Below, piece by piece: positions 24,703 through 33,822 of a DNA stretch of 64,000 nt. The first letter of the stretch is position 1. Each line of letters starts with the position of its first letter. The position numbers were made by a program, and so were the translations under genes. The stretch comes from Methanomicrobiaceae archaeon (GTDB lineage: Archaea; Halobacteriota; Methanomicrobia; Methanomicrobiales; Methanomicrobiaceae), in contig JAFGNT010000003.1 in the NCBI GenBank assembly GCA_016926855.1, positions 1 to 64,000 of the forward strand, written 5' to 3'. Under the pieces are notes generated by a model that saw only the letters and a list, made by a program, of their open reading frames with translations, was not told the origin of the DNA and made no database searches.

Positions 24703-25581
24703 TCACCTGATTATGCGGTCAATCGGCATGACGAGGATATCCCTGGCACCCGCTTTTTTCAGCAGGCTGATGAGCTGGTAGATCCGCTCTTCAGCCACGA
24801 CGGCATGCACCGCCACCAGATTGTCATCGGATGCGACGTCCATCACCGTCGGGCCTGATAATCCCGGCAACACCCTTTTGACTTCGTCCAGTGCTTCACG
24901 GTGCACGTTCATCATGACATATGCCTGTCCCTGTGCCCGGATCACGCTCTCGAGAGCGAGCCGAAGCTCCTCGATCTTTCCCGCATGAGATGTCATGCTG
25001 GCCGGGTTCGCAATAAGGACTGTGCACGACTCGAGGATTGTATCAACGACCCTCAGGCGGTTTGTCCGGAGTGTCGTGCCTGAGCTGGTGAGATCCACGA
25101 TTGCATCGGCAATGCCGAGATAGGGCGTCGCCTCGCACGCTCCGCCGACCGGTACGATCGTTACGCGGATGCCGAGGGCCGAAAAATAGTCCCGGGTGAT
25201 GGAGGGAAACTCGGTCGCGATCTTTGCACCGTCCAGATCGCGGGGACCGGCGATGCCTGCATCGTCGGGCACCGCAAGGACAAGTGTCGCCGTACCGATG
25301 CCGAGCTCAAGCAGTTCGGTGACGGTTGATCCCCGCTCCAGCACCATATCCCTCCCGGTGATGCCGATGTCTGCCGCACCGTTTGCGACATATTCGGGGA
25401 TGTCGATCGGGCGTGCAAAGAGCATCTCGATTGCCGGATCGCATGTCCGTGCGATGAGGTGCCGATCACCGGCGTTTGCCACATGCAGGCCGCTTTTTTC
25501 AACCAGATCCATAATCGGCCGTGCGATCCGTCCCTTGTTCGGGACGGCAAAACGCAGGCGGTCAGAAGGTTTTGAGTTCAC
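24703..25581 (-). CDS. hisG: ATP phosphoribosyltransferase, long form
   Basis: The product (about 292 aa) starts histidine synthesis from ATP and PRPP. Visible are [23 protein letters not shown], the PRPP site segment [19 protein letters not shown] and a C-terminal ACT-like regulatory domain ([20 protein letters not shown], about residues 215-292), typical of the long HisG that is inhibited by histidine. The only sensible start is GTG 25581, which overlaps metK by 20 bases; the true start is therefore slightly uncertain. Confidence 0.93.
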   Translation of the reverse strand: MNSKPSDRLRFAVPNKGRIARPIMDLVEKSGLHVANAGDRHLIARTCDPAIEMLFARPIDIPEYVANGAADIGITGRDMVLERGSTVTELLELGIGTATLVLAVPDDAGIAGPRDLDGAKIATEFPSITRDYFSALGIRVTIVPVGGACEATPYLGIADAIVDLTSSGTTLRTNRLRVVDTILESCTVLIANPASMTSHAGKIEELRLALESVIRAQGQAYVMMNVHREALDEVKRVLPGLSGPTVMDVASDDNLVAVHAVVAEERIYQLISLLKKAGARDILVMPIDRIIR

Positions 25582-26767
25582 CTTTGATGACCCTCTCGGT
25601 GATGGAGGTGATATTCGCAAGCTCATCGTTGATGATTGCCCCGACATCGCGGGCGATGGCGGTTGTGTCCGCACCCGGGAGCGGGATATACTGGACGCTT
25701 GCAACCAGAGGGTGGTCGATGGGTTTGCCGATCTGGGAGAGCAGGCGGACGTACATCTCCTCGATTCCCCCGACCCGGGCAACACAGTGCTGGGCCATTT
25801 CCGTTGCGAGCAGGTTGTAGATTTTTCCGATATGGTTGATGGGATTCTTGCCGCTGGTCGCTTCCATGCTCATCGGACGGTTGAGGGTGATCAGGCCGTT
25901 TGCCCGGTTGCCCCGGCCGACGGAGCCGTCATCGCCCATCTCGGCGGATGTCCCCGTCACTGTCAGGAAGAGGTTGCCGGTCCCGTAATCGTCACCGGTA
26001 TTGACCGCAACGGAAATGTCCCGGTCGGTATACTTCCGTGCCTGCGCACGGACTTCGTCCTGCATCATTTCAACGGCAGTGATATAATCGTCGAGGCCTG
26101 TACAGAACCGGTCGATCATTGCAGTACACAGGGTGAGGGTGATCGCGTCCCCGTCCCGCAGCCCCATGATCTTGATATCTGTCCCGATGATCGGGTTCCG
26201 TGGCCGGATCACGGTATCGATATAGTCGCTGACTTCTTTCGTGATCGTTTCCAGCTCGGAAAACGGTGCGTGCCCGACACCGAACGATGTATCGTTTGCG
26301 TGCGCAATCGGGTTGCTTCCGCACGCCCTGAACACTCCCTGCAGGTCGGACGACCCGCGCCCCATTCTGCAGTCCACGATGACATCCTGTTCGAGATCGA
26401 GGTACGTAAGCGTAGAACGGAGATAGCTGCGTGCCGCCTTGACCGCGATGGCGTCGGTCGGAATGATCCGGCCGTTCACGTCCTTGGACGCCCGTCCCGT
26501 CAGAAGCACATAGATCGGCCGGGTGACCCTGCCTCCCCCGAATGTCGGAAGGGATTCGCCTGCGACAATCTCACCCTGGTCCGTATTGTGATGAAGCACT
26601 GCCCCGCATTCTTCAATATATGCGCTCGAAAGCGCCCTGCTGATGGATTCGGCGATTCCGTCCGCAAGACTGTCGGGGTGCCCGATGCCCTTGCGTTCGA
26701 CGAGTTCAATCTGCTGCTTCTCAATAGGGACCTGCTGTAATTTTTCCACTTTGATATTCCGTGTCAT
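25562..26767 (-). CDS. mat: S-adenosylmethionine synthetase, archaeal type
   Basis: The 401-aa product makes SAM from ATP and methionine. It belongs to the archaeal class, very different from bacterial Met[69 protein letters not shown] and [32 protein letters not shown] are visible. A GAGGAG site precedes ATG 26767, and a TATA-like element (ATAAATATAGT on the plus strand, 26790-26800) lies just upstream. hisG, hisA and hisB follow on the same strand. Confidence 0.96.
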   Translation of the reverse strand: MTRNIKVEKLQQVPIEKQQIELVERKGIGHPDSLADGIAESISRALSSAYIEECGAVLHHNTDQGEIVAGESLPTFGGGRVTRPIYVLLTGRASKDVNGRIIPTDAIAVKAARSYLRSTLTYLDLEQDVIVDCRMGRGSSDLQGVFRACGSNPIAHANDTSFGVGHAPFSELETITKEVSDYIDTVIRPRNPIIGTDIKIMGLRDGDAITLTLCTAMIDRFCTGLDDYITAVEMMQDEVRAQARKYTDRDISVAVNTGDDYGTGNLFLTVTGTSAEMGDDGSVGRGNRANGLITLNRPMSMEATSGKNPINHIGKIYNLLATEMAQHCVARVGGIEEMYVRLLSQIGKPIDHPLVASVQYIPLPGADTTAIARDVGAIINDELANITSITERVIKGELKTF

Positions 26768-26919
26768 GTCGCTCCTCGATTCAGTCAGGATAAATATAGT
26801 AAAATTGCCGGGGAGTCACTTAACGATTTCCTTACTGATAAGATACGGCATTTTTCCGGCATGTATTTCCTGCCCGAAAAAGCAGGCGGAAGCACCGGAA
26901 TTCCCCCTGCACTCCTCTC
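26768..26919 (-). promoter_or_regulatory. Spacer between dacZ and mat with mat promoter
   Basis: The region holds the AT-rich element at 26790-26800, read on the minus strand as ACTATATTTAT, which is the probable TATA box of mat. The remainder contains the inverted pair GGCATTTTTCCGGC/GCCCGAAAAAGCAGGC-like AT/GC stretches and a short T-run that could end the long kor-suc-dacZ transcript. No gene is seen. Confidence 0.4.
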
Positions 26920-27726
26920 TCACTGGTCGTGCCTGACAATCCGGAGATCGGAGTTGATGGAAAGCTTGCACTCGCCGTCACGGAACACGCGGACGATACC
27001 TCCGCTTTCCGAAAGCGTCACGCCGATGACCGGGAGTTTACTGGTAATGGCGGCAGCGGCGCGATGCCGCCCGCCGAGGCCTGCCGGCATCCGGATGCAG
27101 CCGCCGTCCATATCCAGGTACCGGCCCGCCGCCCGGATTATGCCGTTTATGTCGACCACGAAGACGCCGTCGAGCAGTGAAAATTCCTTGATGCTCTCCC
27201 AGTTGTCCCTGTTTTTAATATCGCAGTCTTCCGGCTTCTGCCCGAGGAACGGATTGAGGATTCCCTGGTGCGAGTGGGCGAAGATCTCATCAGCGTCCCC
27301 GATGATAAAGGCGGTGCCGACCGGCCGCCCTTCCCGGCCCTGCACACCGATTTCCGTTGCGAGGCTGATCGCGGCGAAGATGATGTCCCGCGGCACGATG
27401 TCCTCATACTCCCGGATATTGATGAAATTCCGGGCCTGTTTGATGTCATAGATGAGAATGGCATACGGGAGCACGCCGACCACCTGCCCCTCTTCAAACC
27501 GCCGTGAGAGATAGATCTGGACTGCGGCGTCAAGCAGGTGGCGTTCCGAGACTTCGAAGATGTCCTGCATCGTCAGTTCCTTGAGGACGTCAATGTGCAG
27601 GTCCTGCACCCAGATGACGGGTATCTCCGAATCGAACGGATATGGTTCTGCAAATGAGACAATCGCCTTCGCGCCGATATGTGCGGCGAGGTCCGCCGCC
27701 GTCCGCATCAGGATTTTTTGGATCAT
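26920..27726 (-). CDS. dacZ: Diadenylate cyclase (c-di-AMP synthase), DacZ type
   Basis: The 268-aa product has an N-terminal archaeal domain (about residues 1-120) and a DAC (DisA_N) catalytic domain. Catalytic motifs are LDGVFVVDINGIIRAAG and GLGGRHRAAAAIT, corresponding to the DGA and RHR motifs of diadenylate cyclases; here DGA reads DGV. It is expected to make cyclic di-AMP from two ATP. The ATG overlaps the sucD stop by 4 bases, so it is the last gene of the kor-suc operon. Confidence 0.9.
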   Translation of the reverse strand: MIQKILMRTAADLAAHIGAKAIVSFAEPYPFDSEIPVIWVQDLHIDVLKELTMQDIFEVSERHLLDAAVQIYLSRRFEEGQVVGVLPYAILIYDIKQARNFINIREYEDIVPRDIIFAAISLATEIGVQGREGRPVGTAFIIGDADEIFAHSHQGILNPFLGQKPEDCDIKNRDNWESIKEFSLLDGVFVVDINGIIRAAGRYLDMDGGCIRMPAGLGGRHRAAAAITSKLPVIGVTLSESGGIVRVFRDGECKLSINSDLRIVRHDQ

Positions 27727-28589
27727 AGCAGGTTACGTATCATTGCGGGAATTTCCGATGGTTTGGATGCAACGGGAACCGACATCTGTTCCAGTCGCCG
27801 GATCTTCGAGCGGGCATCGCCTTCGCCACCTTCGATGATGGCGCCGGCATGGCCCATCCTCTTTTCCGGGGGGGCTGAAACGCCCGCGATATAGGCAACA
27901 ATCGGGATGTCGCTCGCTGCCGCCCCTTCCTCTTCAAGATGCCCCCCCACTTCGCCGATGAGGACGACGGCCCGCGTTTCGGCATCTTCTTCGAACCGGT
28001 GGAGGACATCGGCAAACGTCTGGCCGATGATGGGGTCGCCGCCGATTCCGACGACCGTACTCTGGCCAATCCCTGCACGGGAGAGCTCGTCGACGACTTC
28101 GTAGGTGAGTGTCCCGCTGCGGGAGATGACGCCGACGTGCCCCCGCGAGAAGAGATGGGAGGGCATGATGCCGAGTTTGATCTCGCCGGGAGAGAGGATC
28201 CCGGGGCAGTTCGGGCCGACGACAGTGCAGCCCTCCGCTCCGGCAAAGGCGATTGCCCGCATCGCGTCGTGGACCGGGATATGCTCGGTGATTGCGACGA
28301 CAAGATCGATGCCTGCGTGGGCGGCCTCCATGATCGAGTCTCCTGCCGCCCTCCCCGGCACGAACAGGACGCTTGCACCCGCATCATGCTCTTTCATCGC
28401 CTCCTTCATGGTGTTGTAGACCGGGACGCCGTGCACGACCAGCCCCCCCTTTCCGGGGGTCACGCCGGCAACCACACCCCGTCCTCCCCCTTCTCTCGCA
28501 TAGGTATTCATGAGGTCGAGATGGAATGCTCCCTGGTTGCCTGTTGCCCCCTGTACGATGATACCCGTGGTTTTGTCACCGAAGATCAT
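27723..28589 (-). CDS. sucD: Succinyl-CoA synthetase alpha subunit
   Basis: The 288-aa product starts MIFGDKTTGIIVQGATGNQGAFHLDLM, the CoA-binding Rossmann domain, and contains VVGPNCPGI and the active-site region SAPPEKRMGHAGAIIEGGEGDA with the phosphorylated histidine. With SucC it makes succinyl-CoA from succinate at the cost of a nucleotide triphosphate. It overlaps sucC and dacZ by 4 bases each. Confidence 0.96.
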   Translation of the reverse strand: MIFGDKTTGIIVQGATGNQGAFHLDLMNTYAREGGGRGVVAGVTPGKGGLVVHGVPVYNTMKEAMKEHDAGASVLFVPGRAAGDSIMEAAHAGIDLVVAITEHIPVHDAMRAIAFAGAEGCTVVGPNCPGILSPGEIKLGIMPSHLFSRGHVGVISRSGTLTYEVVDELSRAGIGQSTVVGIGGDPIIGQTFADVLHRFEEDAETRAVVLIGEVGGHLEEEGAAASDIPIVAYIAGVSAPPEKRMGHAGAIIEGGEGDARSKIRRLEQMSVPVASKPSEIPAMIRNLL

Positions 28590-29671
28590 TCTGTCGCCTC
28601 CACTGCCGCCTGCACGGCTTCCTCCATGGTATCAAGCATCAGGTACCCTTTCTCCTCGAGAATGCGCTTTCCTTCCGTTTCGTTGGTACCTGCCAGCCGG
28701 ACGATGACCTGCTGGTCGACACCGGCATCAACGATGCCACGGGCAACCTCGTCGCAGCGGGTAATGCCGCCGAGCAGGTTCACCACGATCACGGAGACGC
28801 CCGGCATCCCGGCCACGAGGCGCACCGCCCTGCAGACCCGCTCACGGCCCGCCCCGCCGCCGACATCAAGGAAATTTGCAGCGTGCCCCCCTAACTGCCC
28901 GATGAGATCGAGCGTGGCCATTGTCAGTCCCGCCCCGTTGCCGATAACACCGATCGACCCCGCGAGTTCAACATAACTGAACCCGTGCAATTCCGCCTCT
29001 TTTTCACGTTCAGTCAGATCGCGGTTTACCGTGATGCCCTGCCGTCCGAGAGCGTTGTCGTCCAGGATCAGTTTTGCATCGGCGGCATACACGCCCTGTT
29101 TCGTCGTCACGAGGGGATTGATCTCAGCAAGCAGCGCGTCCTTTTCGACAAGCACGTGGTACAGCTGGTTGATAACCGTGGAAATCTCTTTCGGCGCACT
29201 GCCGGTGAGGGACCGCAGCAGAAACTGCGGCACATCCGCAAGCAGGGGATTGACGATCGCCCTGCGGACGGCTTCGGGGTCTTTTTGCGCCGTTTCTTCG
29301 ATCTCCACCCCGCCCGTTTCGGCAAAGAGGATCATGATCTGTTTGCTCGACCGGTCAAGAGTGATGCTGAGATAGTATTCATGCTCGATGGGGAGCCGTT
29401 CCTCGACAAGGATCTTCGCGACAGGGACGCCCTTAATCGTCCGGGAAAACAACTCGCGTGCGGTATTGGGAGCATTTGCGGCATCCGACATCAGGATCCC
29501 TCCCGCTTTTCCGCGTCCGCCGACGTCAATCTGTGCTTTCAGGACGACGTCGGGGCCGAGTCCGGGCAGATGGATCATCATCTCATCCGGGTTGTTGATG
29601 ACAACTCCCTCGGGGACACGAATGCCGTAATTTTCGAAAATATTCTTTGCTTCATATTCGAGCAGTTTCAT
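28586..29671 (-). CDS. sucC: Succinyl-CoA synthetase beta subunit
   Basis: The 361-aa product has the ATP-grasp domain (MKLLEYEAKNIFENYGIRVPEGVV, VLKAQIDVGGRGKAGGI) and the C-terminal ligase domain (DVGGGAGRERVCRAVRLV, VNLLGGITRCDEVARGIV). It pairs with sucD. In this context it probably runs toward succinyl-CoA, which feeds the 2-oxoglutarate oxidoreductase encoded upstream. Confidence 0.96.
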   Translation of the reverse strand: MKLLEYEAKNIFENYGIRVPEGVVINNPDEMMIHLPGLGPDVVLKAQIDVGGRGKAGGILMSDAANAPNTARELFSRTIKGVPVAKILVEERLPIEHEYYLSITLDRSSKQIMILFAETGGVEIEETAQKDPEAVRRAIVNPLLADVPQFLLRSLTGSAPKEISTVINQLYHVLVEKDALLAEINPLVTTKQGVYAADAKLILDDNALGRQGITVNRDLTEREKEAELHGFSYVELAGSIGVIGNGAGLTMATLDLIGQLGGHAANFLDVGGGAGRERVCRAVRLVAGMPGVSVIVVNLLGGITRCDEVARGIVDAGVDQQVIVRLAGTNETEGKRILEEKGYLMLDTMEEAVQAAVEATE

Positions 29672-30204
29672 GCCTCTCCCCTCCGTCCCAGTTCAAAACC
29701 TCTCTGGAGCGCTTTCATATTAAGTTCCTCCGTTCCCTTCGGGACGCTGTCGAGCACCGCGTTTTCAATAGCGGCGCTGCTGACGACTCCTGTCGACGTA
29801 ACCAGTGCCCCGAGCATGACGATGTTTGCGACGATTGCCCGTCCGAGCGTCTTTTTTGCTTCGGCCGTTGCAGGAATTTCCCGGCAGACGCAGGCGGGCC
29901 GCGAACGGACCAGATCGGAATCGACGAGCATTATCGCTTCTTCCGGTGCATCAGCCCCGTATTTTTCAAAACCCTGCTGGGACATGATGACATAGATGTC
30001 GGGGTGCGTCACCTTCGGAAAGAGGATTGGCTCGTCATCGATGACCACGGCACTCATCGAGGCGCCGCCGCGGGCTTCGGGGCCGTACACCTGTGTCTGG
30101 ACAGCGTACTTCGCGTCGTAGAGCGCCGCCGCCCTGCCGAGAATAACGGCGGAGAGAATTATTCCCTGGCCTCCAAATCCGGAAAACCTCACTTCGCGTC
30201 TCAT
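29668..30204 (-). CDS. korC: 2-Oxoglutarate:ferredoxin oxidoreductase gamma subunit
   Basis: The 178-aa product begins MRREVRFSGFGGQGIILSAVILGRAAAL and has QTQVYGPEARGGASMSAVVI, both signatures of the gamma domain of 2-oxoacid oxidoreductases. Start 30204 overlaps the korB stop by 4 bases; in-frame sequence further upstream lies inside korB and is rejected. Confidence 0.95.
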   Translation of the reverse strand: MRREVRFSGFGGQGIILSAVILGRAAALYDAKYAVQTQVYGPEARGGASMSAVVIDDEPILFPKVTHPDIYVIMSQQGFEKYGADAPEEAIMLVDSDLVRSRPACVCREIPATAEAKKTLGRAIVANIVMLGALVTSTGVVSSAAIENAVLDSVPKGTEELNMKALQRGFELGRRGEA

Positions 30205-30989
30205 TTCAGCACCCCCATCGCCGGGCGATCCCGCCGGACGAATTCTCCCACTGCAAACATATCCGCGGGAACTGTCTCTCCTTCCTCTTCCATGCGTTGT
30301 TTCTTCTGCAGGAGCAGCGCATGGGTCTTCAGATACGTCACCATGTCCGATACCTGTCTGAGCTTGTTCCTTCTTCCGTATGCGGTCGGGCACTGCACCA
30401 TCGCTTCGATAAAGGAAAATCCGGGTGTGTCGAGTCCTACCTTAATCGCCTTTGTGAGTTCGGTCACGTGGTAGGATGTCCACCGTGCAACGTAGTTTGC
30501 CCCCGCCGTAACGGCGAGAGCGGAGAGATCGAAGACCGGTTCGCACATGCCGTAGGGTGTGGTGGTCGAAATAGCACCGGGCGGCGTACAGGGGCTTCCC
30601 TGTCCGCCGGTCATGCCGTAGATCATGTTGTTCATGCACACGACCGTGATGTCGATATTCCGGCGGCAGGCATGAATGAAGTGATTGCCGCCGATTGCCG
30701 CGAGATCGCCGTCTCCCGTGAATACGACGACGTTGAGCCGCGGATTTGCGAGTTTTACACCGGTGGCGAAGGCGAGCGCCCTGCCATGTGTCGTATGGAG
30801 CGAGTCGGTGGTGATATACCCCGGTGCCCGGGAGGAGCAGCCGATGCCGGAGATGAACACGGTAGTGTCGCGGATCCACCCCATCTCCTCGACAGCTTCG
30901 AGGGTGCAGTTAATGACGGTCCCGTTTCCGCAGCCGGTGCAGAAGATATGCGGCAGCCGGTCTTCCCGGAACCAGTCCTTAAAACTCAT
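30201..30989 (-). CDS. korB: 2-Oxoglutarate:ferredoxin oxidoreductase beta subunit
   Basis: The 262-aa product holds the thiamine-diphosphate site: HIFCTGCGNGTVINCTLEA, GIGCSSRAPGYITTDSLHTTHGRALAFATG, FTGDGDLAAIGGNHFIHACRRNID (the GDGD-type motif) and NMIYGMTGGQGSPCTP. These features separate it from pyruvate oxidoreductase beta subunits and fit the KorB/VorB group. It is coupled to korA and korC by 4-base overlaps. Confidence 0.95.
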   Translation of the reverse strand: MSFKDWFREDRLPHIFCTGCGNGTVINCTLEAVEEMGWIRDTTVFISGIGCSSRAPGYITTDSLHTTHGRALAFATGVKLANPRLNVVVFTGDGDLAAIGGNHFIHACRRNIDITVVCMNNMIYGMTGGQGSPCTPPGAISTTTPYGMCEPVFDLSALAVTAGANYVARWTSYHVTELTKAIKVGLDTPGFSFIEAMVQCPTAYGRRNKLRQVSDMVTYLKTHALLLQKKQRMEEEGETVPADMFAVGEFVRRDRPAMGVLK

Positions 30990-32086
30990 CGGAGCGCCTC
31001 CGCAACTGCCAGAAGCTCGTCCGGCGTGTGGAGCTCGCCGCCGAGTTTGGGTACGGATTTTACGGGCACACAGGTGTGCCGTTCGATCTCGCGTGCAATC
31101 TGGCCGAAGTTCATCTCCGGGACGATAAACGCCCGGGCATGGGGAAATGCACCGAGCACATCTTCGGGAAACGGCCAGACTATCCGCAGCTGCAGGTGCC
31201 CGAACGCTTTTTCCGGGTTGTCGTGCAGCACCTGCCGGACCGTTCGTGTCGGGGGGCCGTAGGTGATAAAGACGATCTCCGCATCCGGTTGCGTCAGGGT
31301 GACATCGGCAATCTCGTGGCGTGCATCCTCCACCTTCCGGACGAGCCGTTCGACAAGGGCGGCATGGAGCGCAGGATCTGTCGCTTCGGGATACCCGCGT
31401 TCGTCATGCGTGAGGCCGGTCACATGCACACCGTACCCTTTCCCGAACTCGGGAAATCCGGGGACGCCGTCGGCACCGGCCGTAAACGGAAGTGTTCCCT
31501 TTTCGAGGGGGCGGCGCGGGACGACCGTCACCGTGTCCGGTATTTCGATTCGCTCCCGCATGTGACCTACCACCTCGTCGGACATGACAAAGACGGGAAT
31601 CCTGAACCGGTCGGCCAGGTTGAAGGCTTTCACCGTCAGGTCGTACATCTCCTGTACGCTTGCAGGGCAGAGTGCGATCGTGCCGTAATCGCCGTGCGAC
31701 CCGAAGCGGCACTGGAGCATGTCGCCCTGCGCTGCCATTGTCGGCTGTCCGGTGCTCGGACCTCCCCGCTGGATATTAACAATCACGCACGGTGTTTCCG
31801 TCATTACCGCATAGCCGATATTTTCCATCATCAGGGAAAAACCCGGCCCGCTCGTGGCGGTCATTGCACGGGCGCCGGTCCACGACGCCCCGATGACTGA
31901 GGCGATGCTGCCGATCTCATCTTCCATCTGCACGAAAACGCCGTCCATTTTCGGCAGCCGGCGGGCCATATGTTCGGCAATCTCCGTCGACGGCGTGATC
32001 GGGTAGCCACCGAAGAACCGGCATCCCGCGGCAAGCGCCGCTTCCGCACACGCCGTGTTTCCCTGCATGAACTCGATTTTCGTCAA
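30986..32086 (-). CDS. korA: 2-Oxoglutarate:ferredoxin oxidoreductase alpha subunit
   Basis: The 366-aa product begins MTKIEFMQGNTACAEAALAAGCRFFGGYPITPSTEIAEHMA, the standard KorA start, and continues QMEDEIGSIASVIGASWTGARAMTATSGPGFSLMMENIGYA and NIQRGGPSTGQPTM. In a methanogen with an incomplete reductive cycle the enzyme carboxylates succinyl-CoA to 2-oxoglutarate with reduced ferredoxin, supplying glutamate synthesis; the direction is inferred. Confidence 0.96.
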   Translation of the reverse strand: MTKIEFMQGNTACAEAALAAGCRFFGGYPITPSTEIAEHMARRLPKMDGVFVQMEDEIGSIASVIGASWTGARAMTATSGPGFSLMMENIGYAVMTETPCVIVNIQRGGPSTGQPTMAAQGDMLQCRFGSHGDYGTIALCPASVQEMYDLTVKAFNLADRFRIPVFVMSDEVVGHMRERIEIPDTVTVVPRRPLEKGTLPFTAGADGVPGFPEFGKGYGVHVTGLTHDERGYPEATDPALHAALVERLVRKVEDARHEIADVTLTQPDAEIVFITYGPPTRTVRQVLHDNPEKAFGHLQLRIVWPFPEDVLGAFPHARAFIVPEMNFGQIAREIERHTCVPVKSVPKLGGELHTPDELLAVAEALR

Positions 32087-32355
32087 AACTCGATCACCAC
32101 CTTCCGGGGCTCATAGGGCTTCTCCTCCTCCCAGGAAATAGCCTGGTCGGGACAGATCATCTGGCAGACACCACAGAGGCGGCGGCCGTACAGTCCCTGA
32201 AGCCTGCAGTTCGTGCATCGTTCCGGCCGGTCGAGTTCGGGAATGACAATACCCCGGTCGTTTGGCCGTGTGCCTTCACGAAAGATGCGGTACGGGCAGA
32301 TCATCGTGCACAGATTGCATCCCTTGCAGCGGCGTTCGTCGATTACGAGTTTCAT
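32083..32355 (-). CDS. korD: 2-Oxoglutarate:ferredoxin oxidoreductase delta subunit (ferredoxin)
   Basis: The 90-aa polyferredoxin-like subunit carries the electron path of the Kor complex. The first 4Fe-4S motif is regular: Cys10, Cys13, Cys16 and Cys20-Pro. The second is unusual: Cys47 and Cys50 are separated from Cys61, Cys64 and Cys68-Pro by a ten-residue insert (RLQGLYGRRL), giving five cysteines. It is the first gene of the korDABC-sucCD-dacZ run. Confidence 0.92.
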   Translation of the reverse strand: MKLVIDERRCKGCNLCTMICPYRIFREGTRPNDRGIVIPELDRPERCTNCRLQGLYGRRLCGVCQMICPDQAISWEEEKPYEPRKVVIEF

Positions 32356-32434
32356 GAAGTATATCCTGTATCATATCTGTTTGTATTCAAAGACATCTTT
32401 TTTCCCCGGGGGCCCGCATGTCCGCTGCCGCCCT
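32356..32434 (-). promoter_or_regulatory. Spacer between fumB and korD, probable kor promoter
   Basis: This 79-bp gap is the only break in the fumAB-kor-suc-dacZ row. Read on the minus strand it contains an A-run, the AT-rich AATACAAACAGATATGATACAGGATATAC-like stretch just before korD, and a GC-rich CCCGGGG palindrome near 32406-32411. A promoter for the kor operon is plausible but no clear TATA box stands out. Confidence 0.35.
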
Positions 32435-32986
32435 TTACCATCCGCGTTTTCCGCGAAGTATCTCAAACCTCCGGTGCGCCTGCCGTTTCACTTCGTCAAA
32501 GAGGTCGCCGCCGTGAGCGTCCATCCCGACGACGAGAGGAAGCCTGTCGAGATCAAGTCCCCAGACTGCCTCCGCCATGCCGAGATCTTCAAACCACACG
32601 CCCGCAAGGGTCATGCGGGAGGCGGCGAGGGCGGCGCACCCGCCGGTAAATGCGAGGTACACCGCCCGTCCGGCAATAGCCCGGCGAACCGTTTCATCCA
32701 TTCCTCCTTTTCCGATGAGTGCCCGCACCCCGGAATCGAGCAGAAATCCTGTAAGGGTGTTCATCCGCGCCGATGTCGTCGGCCCGGCGGCAATGACCCG
32801 GCCGTTGTGCACAATCGGGCCGCAGTGGTATACCGCCGCCCCTTCGGGATCAAAGGGAATCCCTTCCTCCTGCATCCGCAGGTGGGCCTCGTCGCGGGCG
32901 GTGTACACCCGTCCCGAGAGTGTTACGAGGTCACCGGCCCGGAGCGACAGGACGTCATCGCCGAGGGGGGTCGAGAGGTCTGTCAT
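32435..32986 (-). CDS. fumB: Fumarate hydratase class I, beta (C-terminal) subunit
   Basis: The 183-aa product is the C-terminal half of the two-subunit class I fumarase. Recognisable segments are LSGRVYTARDEAHLRMQ, GAAVYHCGPIVHNGRVIAAGPTTSARMN, IGKGGMDETVRRAI and AFTGGCAALAA. ATG 32986 overlaps the alpha-subunit stop by 4 bases. The enzyme interconverts malate and fumarate. Confidence 0.94.
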   Translation of the reverse strand: MTDLSTPLGDDVLSLRAGDLVTLSGRVYTARDEAHLRMQEEGIPFDPEGAAVYHCGPIVHNGRVIAAGPTTSARMNTLTGFLLDSGVRALIGKGGMDETVRRAIAGRAVYLAFTGGCAALAASRMTLAGVWFEDLGMAEAVWGLDLDRLPLVVGMDAHGGDLFDEVKRQAHRRFEILRGKRGW

Positions 32987-33822
32987 GGTACCAGAACCTT
33001 CTCTGTCGCCCGCCGGCAGGCCCAGCACTGGACGTTCACCGCCACCGGGAGCGAGGCGGTATGGCAGTCTCCCCTGCGGACTTTCACGGCAAGTGCCGTC
33101 GTATCCCCTCCGAGACCCATGGGGCCGATGCCGAGTGAATTTACCGCATCGCAGAGGTCCTGCTCGTATTCGGTCATGTCATCGATTGGCTGGAGAAGCG
33201 CCTCTTTTGCAAGGGCCGCCACGCCGTCGAATGTGCTCCCGATGCCGACGCCGAGCACGACCGGCGGGCAGGGTTTTCCCCCGGCAAGCAGCATTGTTTC
33301 GGTGACGAACCTGCCGATTGCATCTTTCTCCGACGGAAGCAGCATCCCGATGCGGGAGACGTTTTCAGAGCCTGCTCCCTTGGGGAGCACCGTGACCTCG
33401 AACACGTCCCCTGACCGCACGTGGACAGCGGGCATTCCCCGGCCGCAGTTGGTTCCCGTATTTGCACGGGTGAGGGGATCGACAACGTTCGGCCGCAGCG
33501 GGATGGCGACTGTCGCCGCAGCAACCCCTTCTCTCATGGCATCACTCATCCGGCAGGTATATGCCATACCCTCCGGAAGGGTGAGGTAGATGACCGGTAC
33601 GCCGGTGTCCTGGCAGATCGGAACGTTTCGCGTCGCTGCTTCGGATACGTTGGCAAGGATATTCTCGAGTTCGGCCCGGGCGGTCGGGTTCGTTTCGGTG
33701 CGTGCCGCCCGCAAAAGCGCCTGCATGACATCGCGCGGCAGCTCAATCTCCGCCTTCCTGAGTGCTGATTTGGTCGCTTCCGCAAGTGCGTGAAAAAGCG
33801 GCGTCTTCTCCGGAACAGACAT
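32983..33822 (-). CDS. fumA: Fumarate hydratase class I, alpha (N-terminal) subunit
   Basis: The 279-aa product holds cysteines likely to bind the 4Fe-4S cluster, including those in PICQDTGVPVIYL and CHTASLPVAVNVQCWACRR; the NTGTNCGRGMPAVHV and LGIGPMGLGGDTTALAVKV segments are typical. With fumB it forms an oxygen-sensitive hydratase. A palindrome lies immediately before its ATG. Confidence 0.94.
   Translation of the reverse strand: MSVPEKTPLFHALAEATKSALRKAEIELPRDVMQALLRAARTETNPTARAELENILANVSEAATRNVPICQDTGVPVIYLTLPEGMAYTCRMSDAMREGVAAATVAIPLRPNVVDPLTRANTGTNCGRGMPAVHVRSGDVFEVTVLPKGAGSENVSRIGMLLPSEKDAIGRFVTETMLLAGGKPCPPVVLGVGIGSTFDGVAALAKEALLQPIDDMTEYEQDLCDAVNSLGIGPMGLGGDTTALAVKVRRGDCHTASLPVAVNVQCWACRRATEKVLVP

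Noticed and set aside
25196-26740. Open frame of 514 codons on the plus strand
   Set aside because: It is antisense to hisG and mat, which have full conserved motifs; the antisense product has none.
32213-33589. Open frame of 458 codons on the plus strand
   Set aside because: It is antisense to korD, fumB and fumA and crosses their spacer; no start context or family signal.
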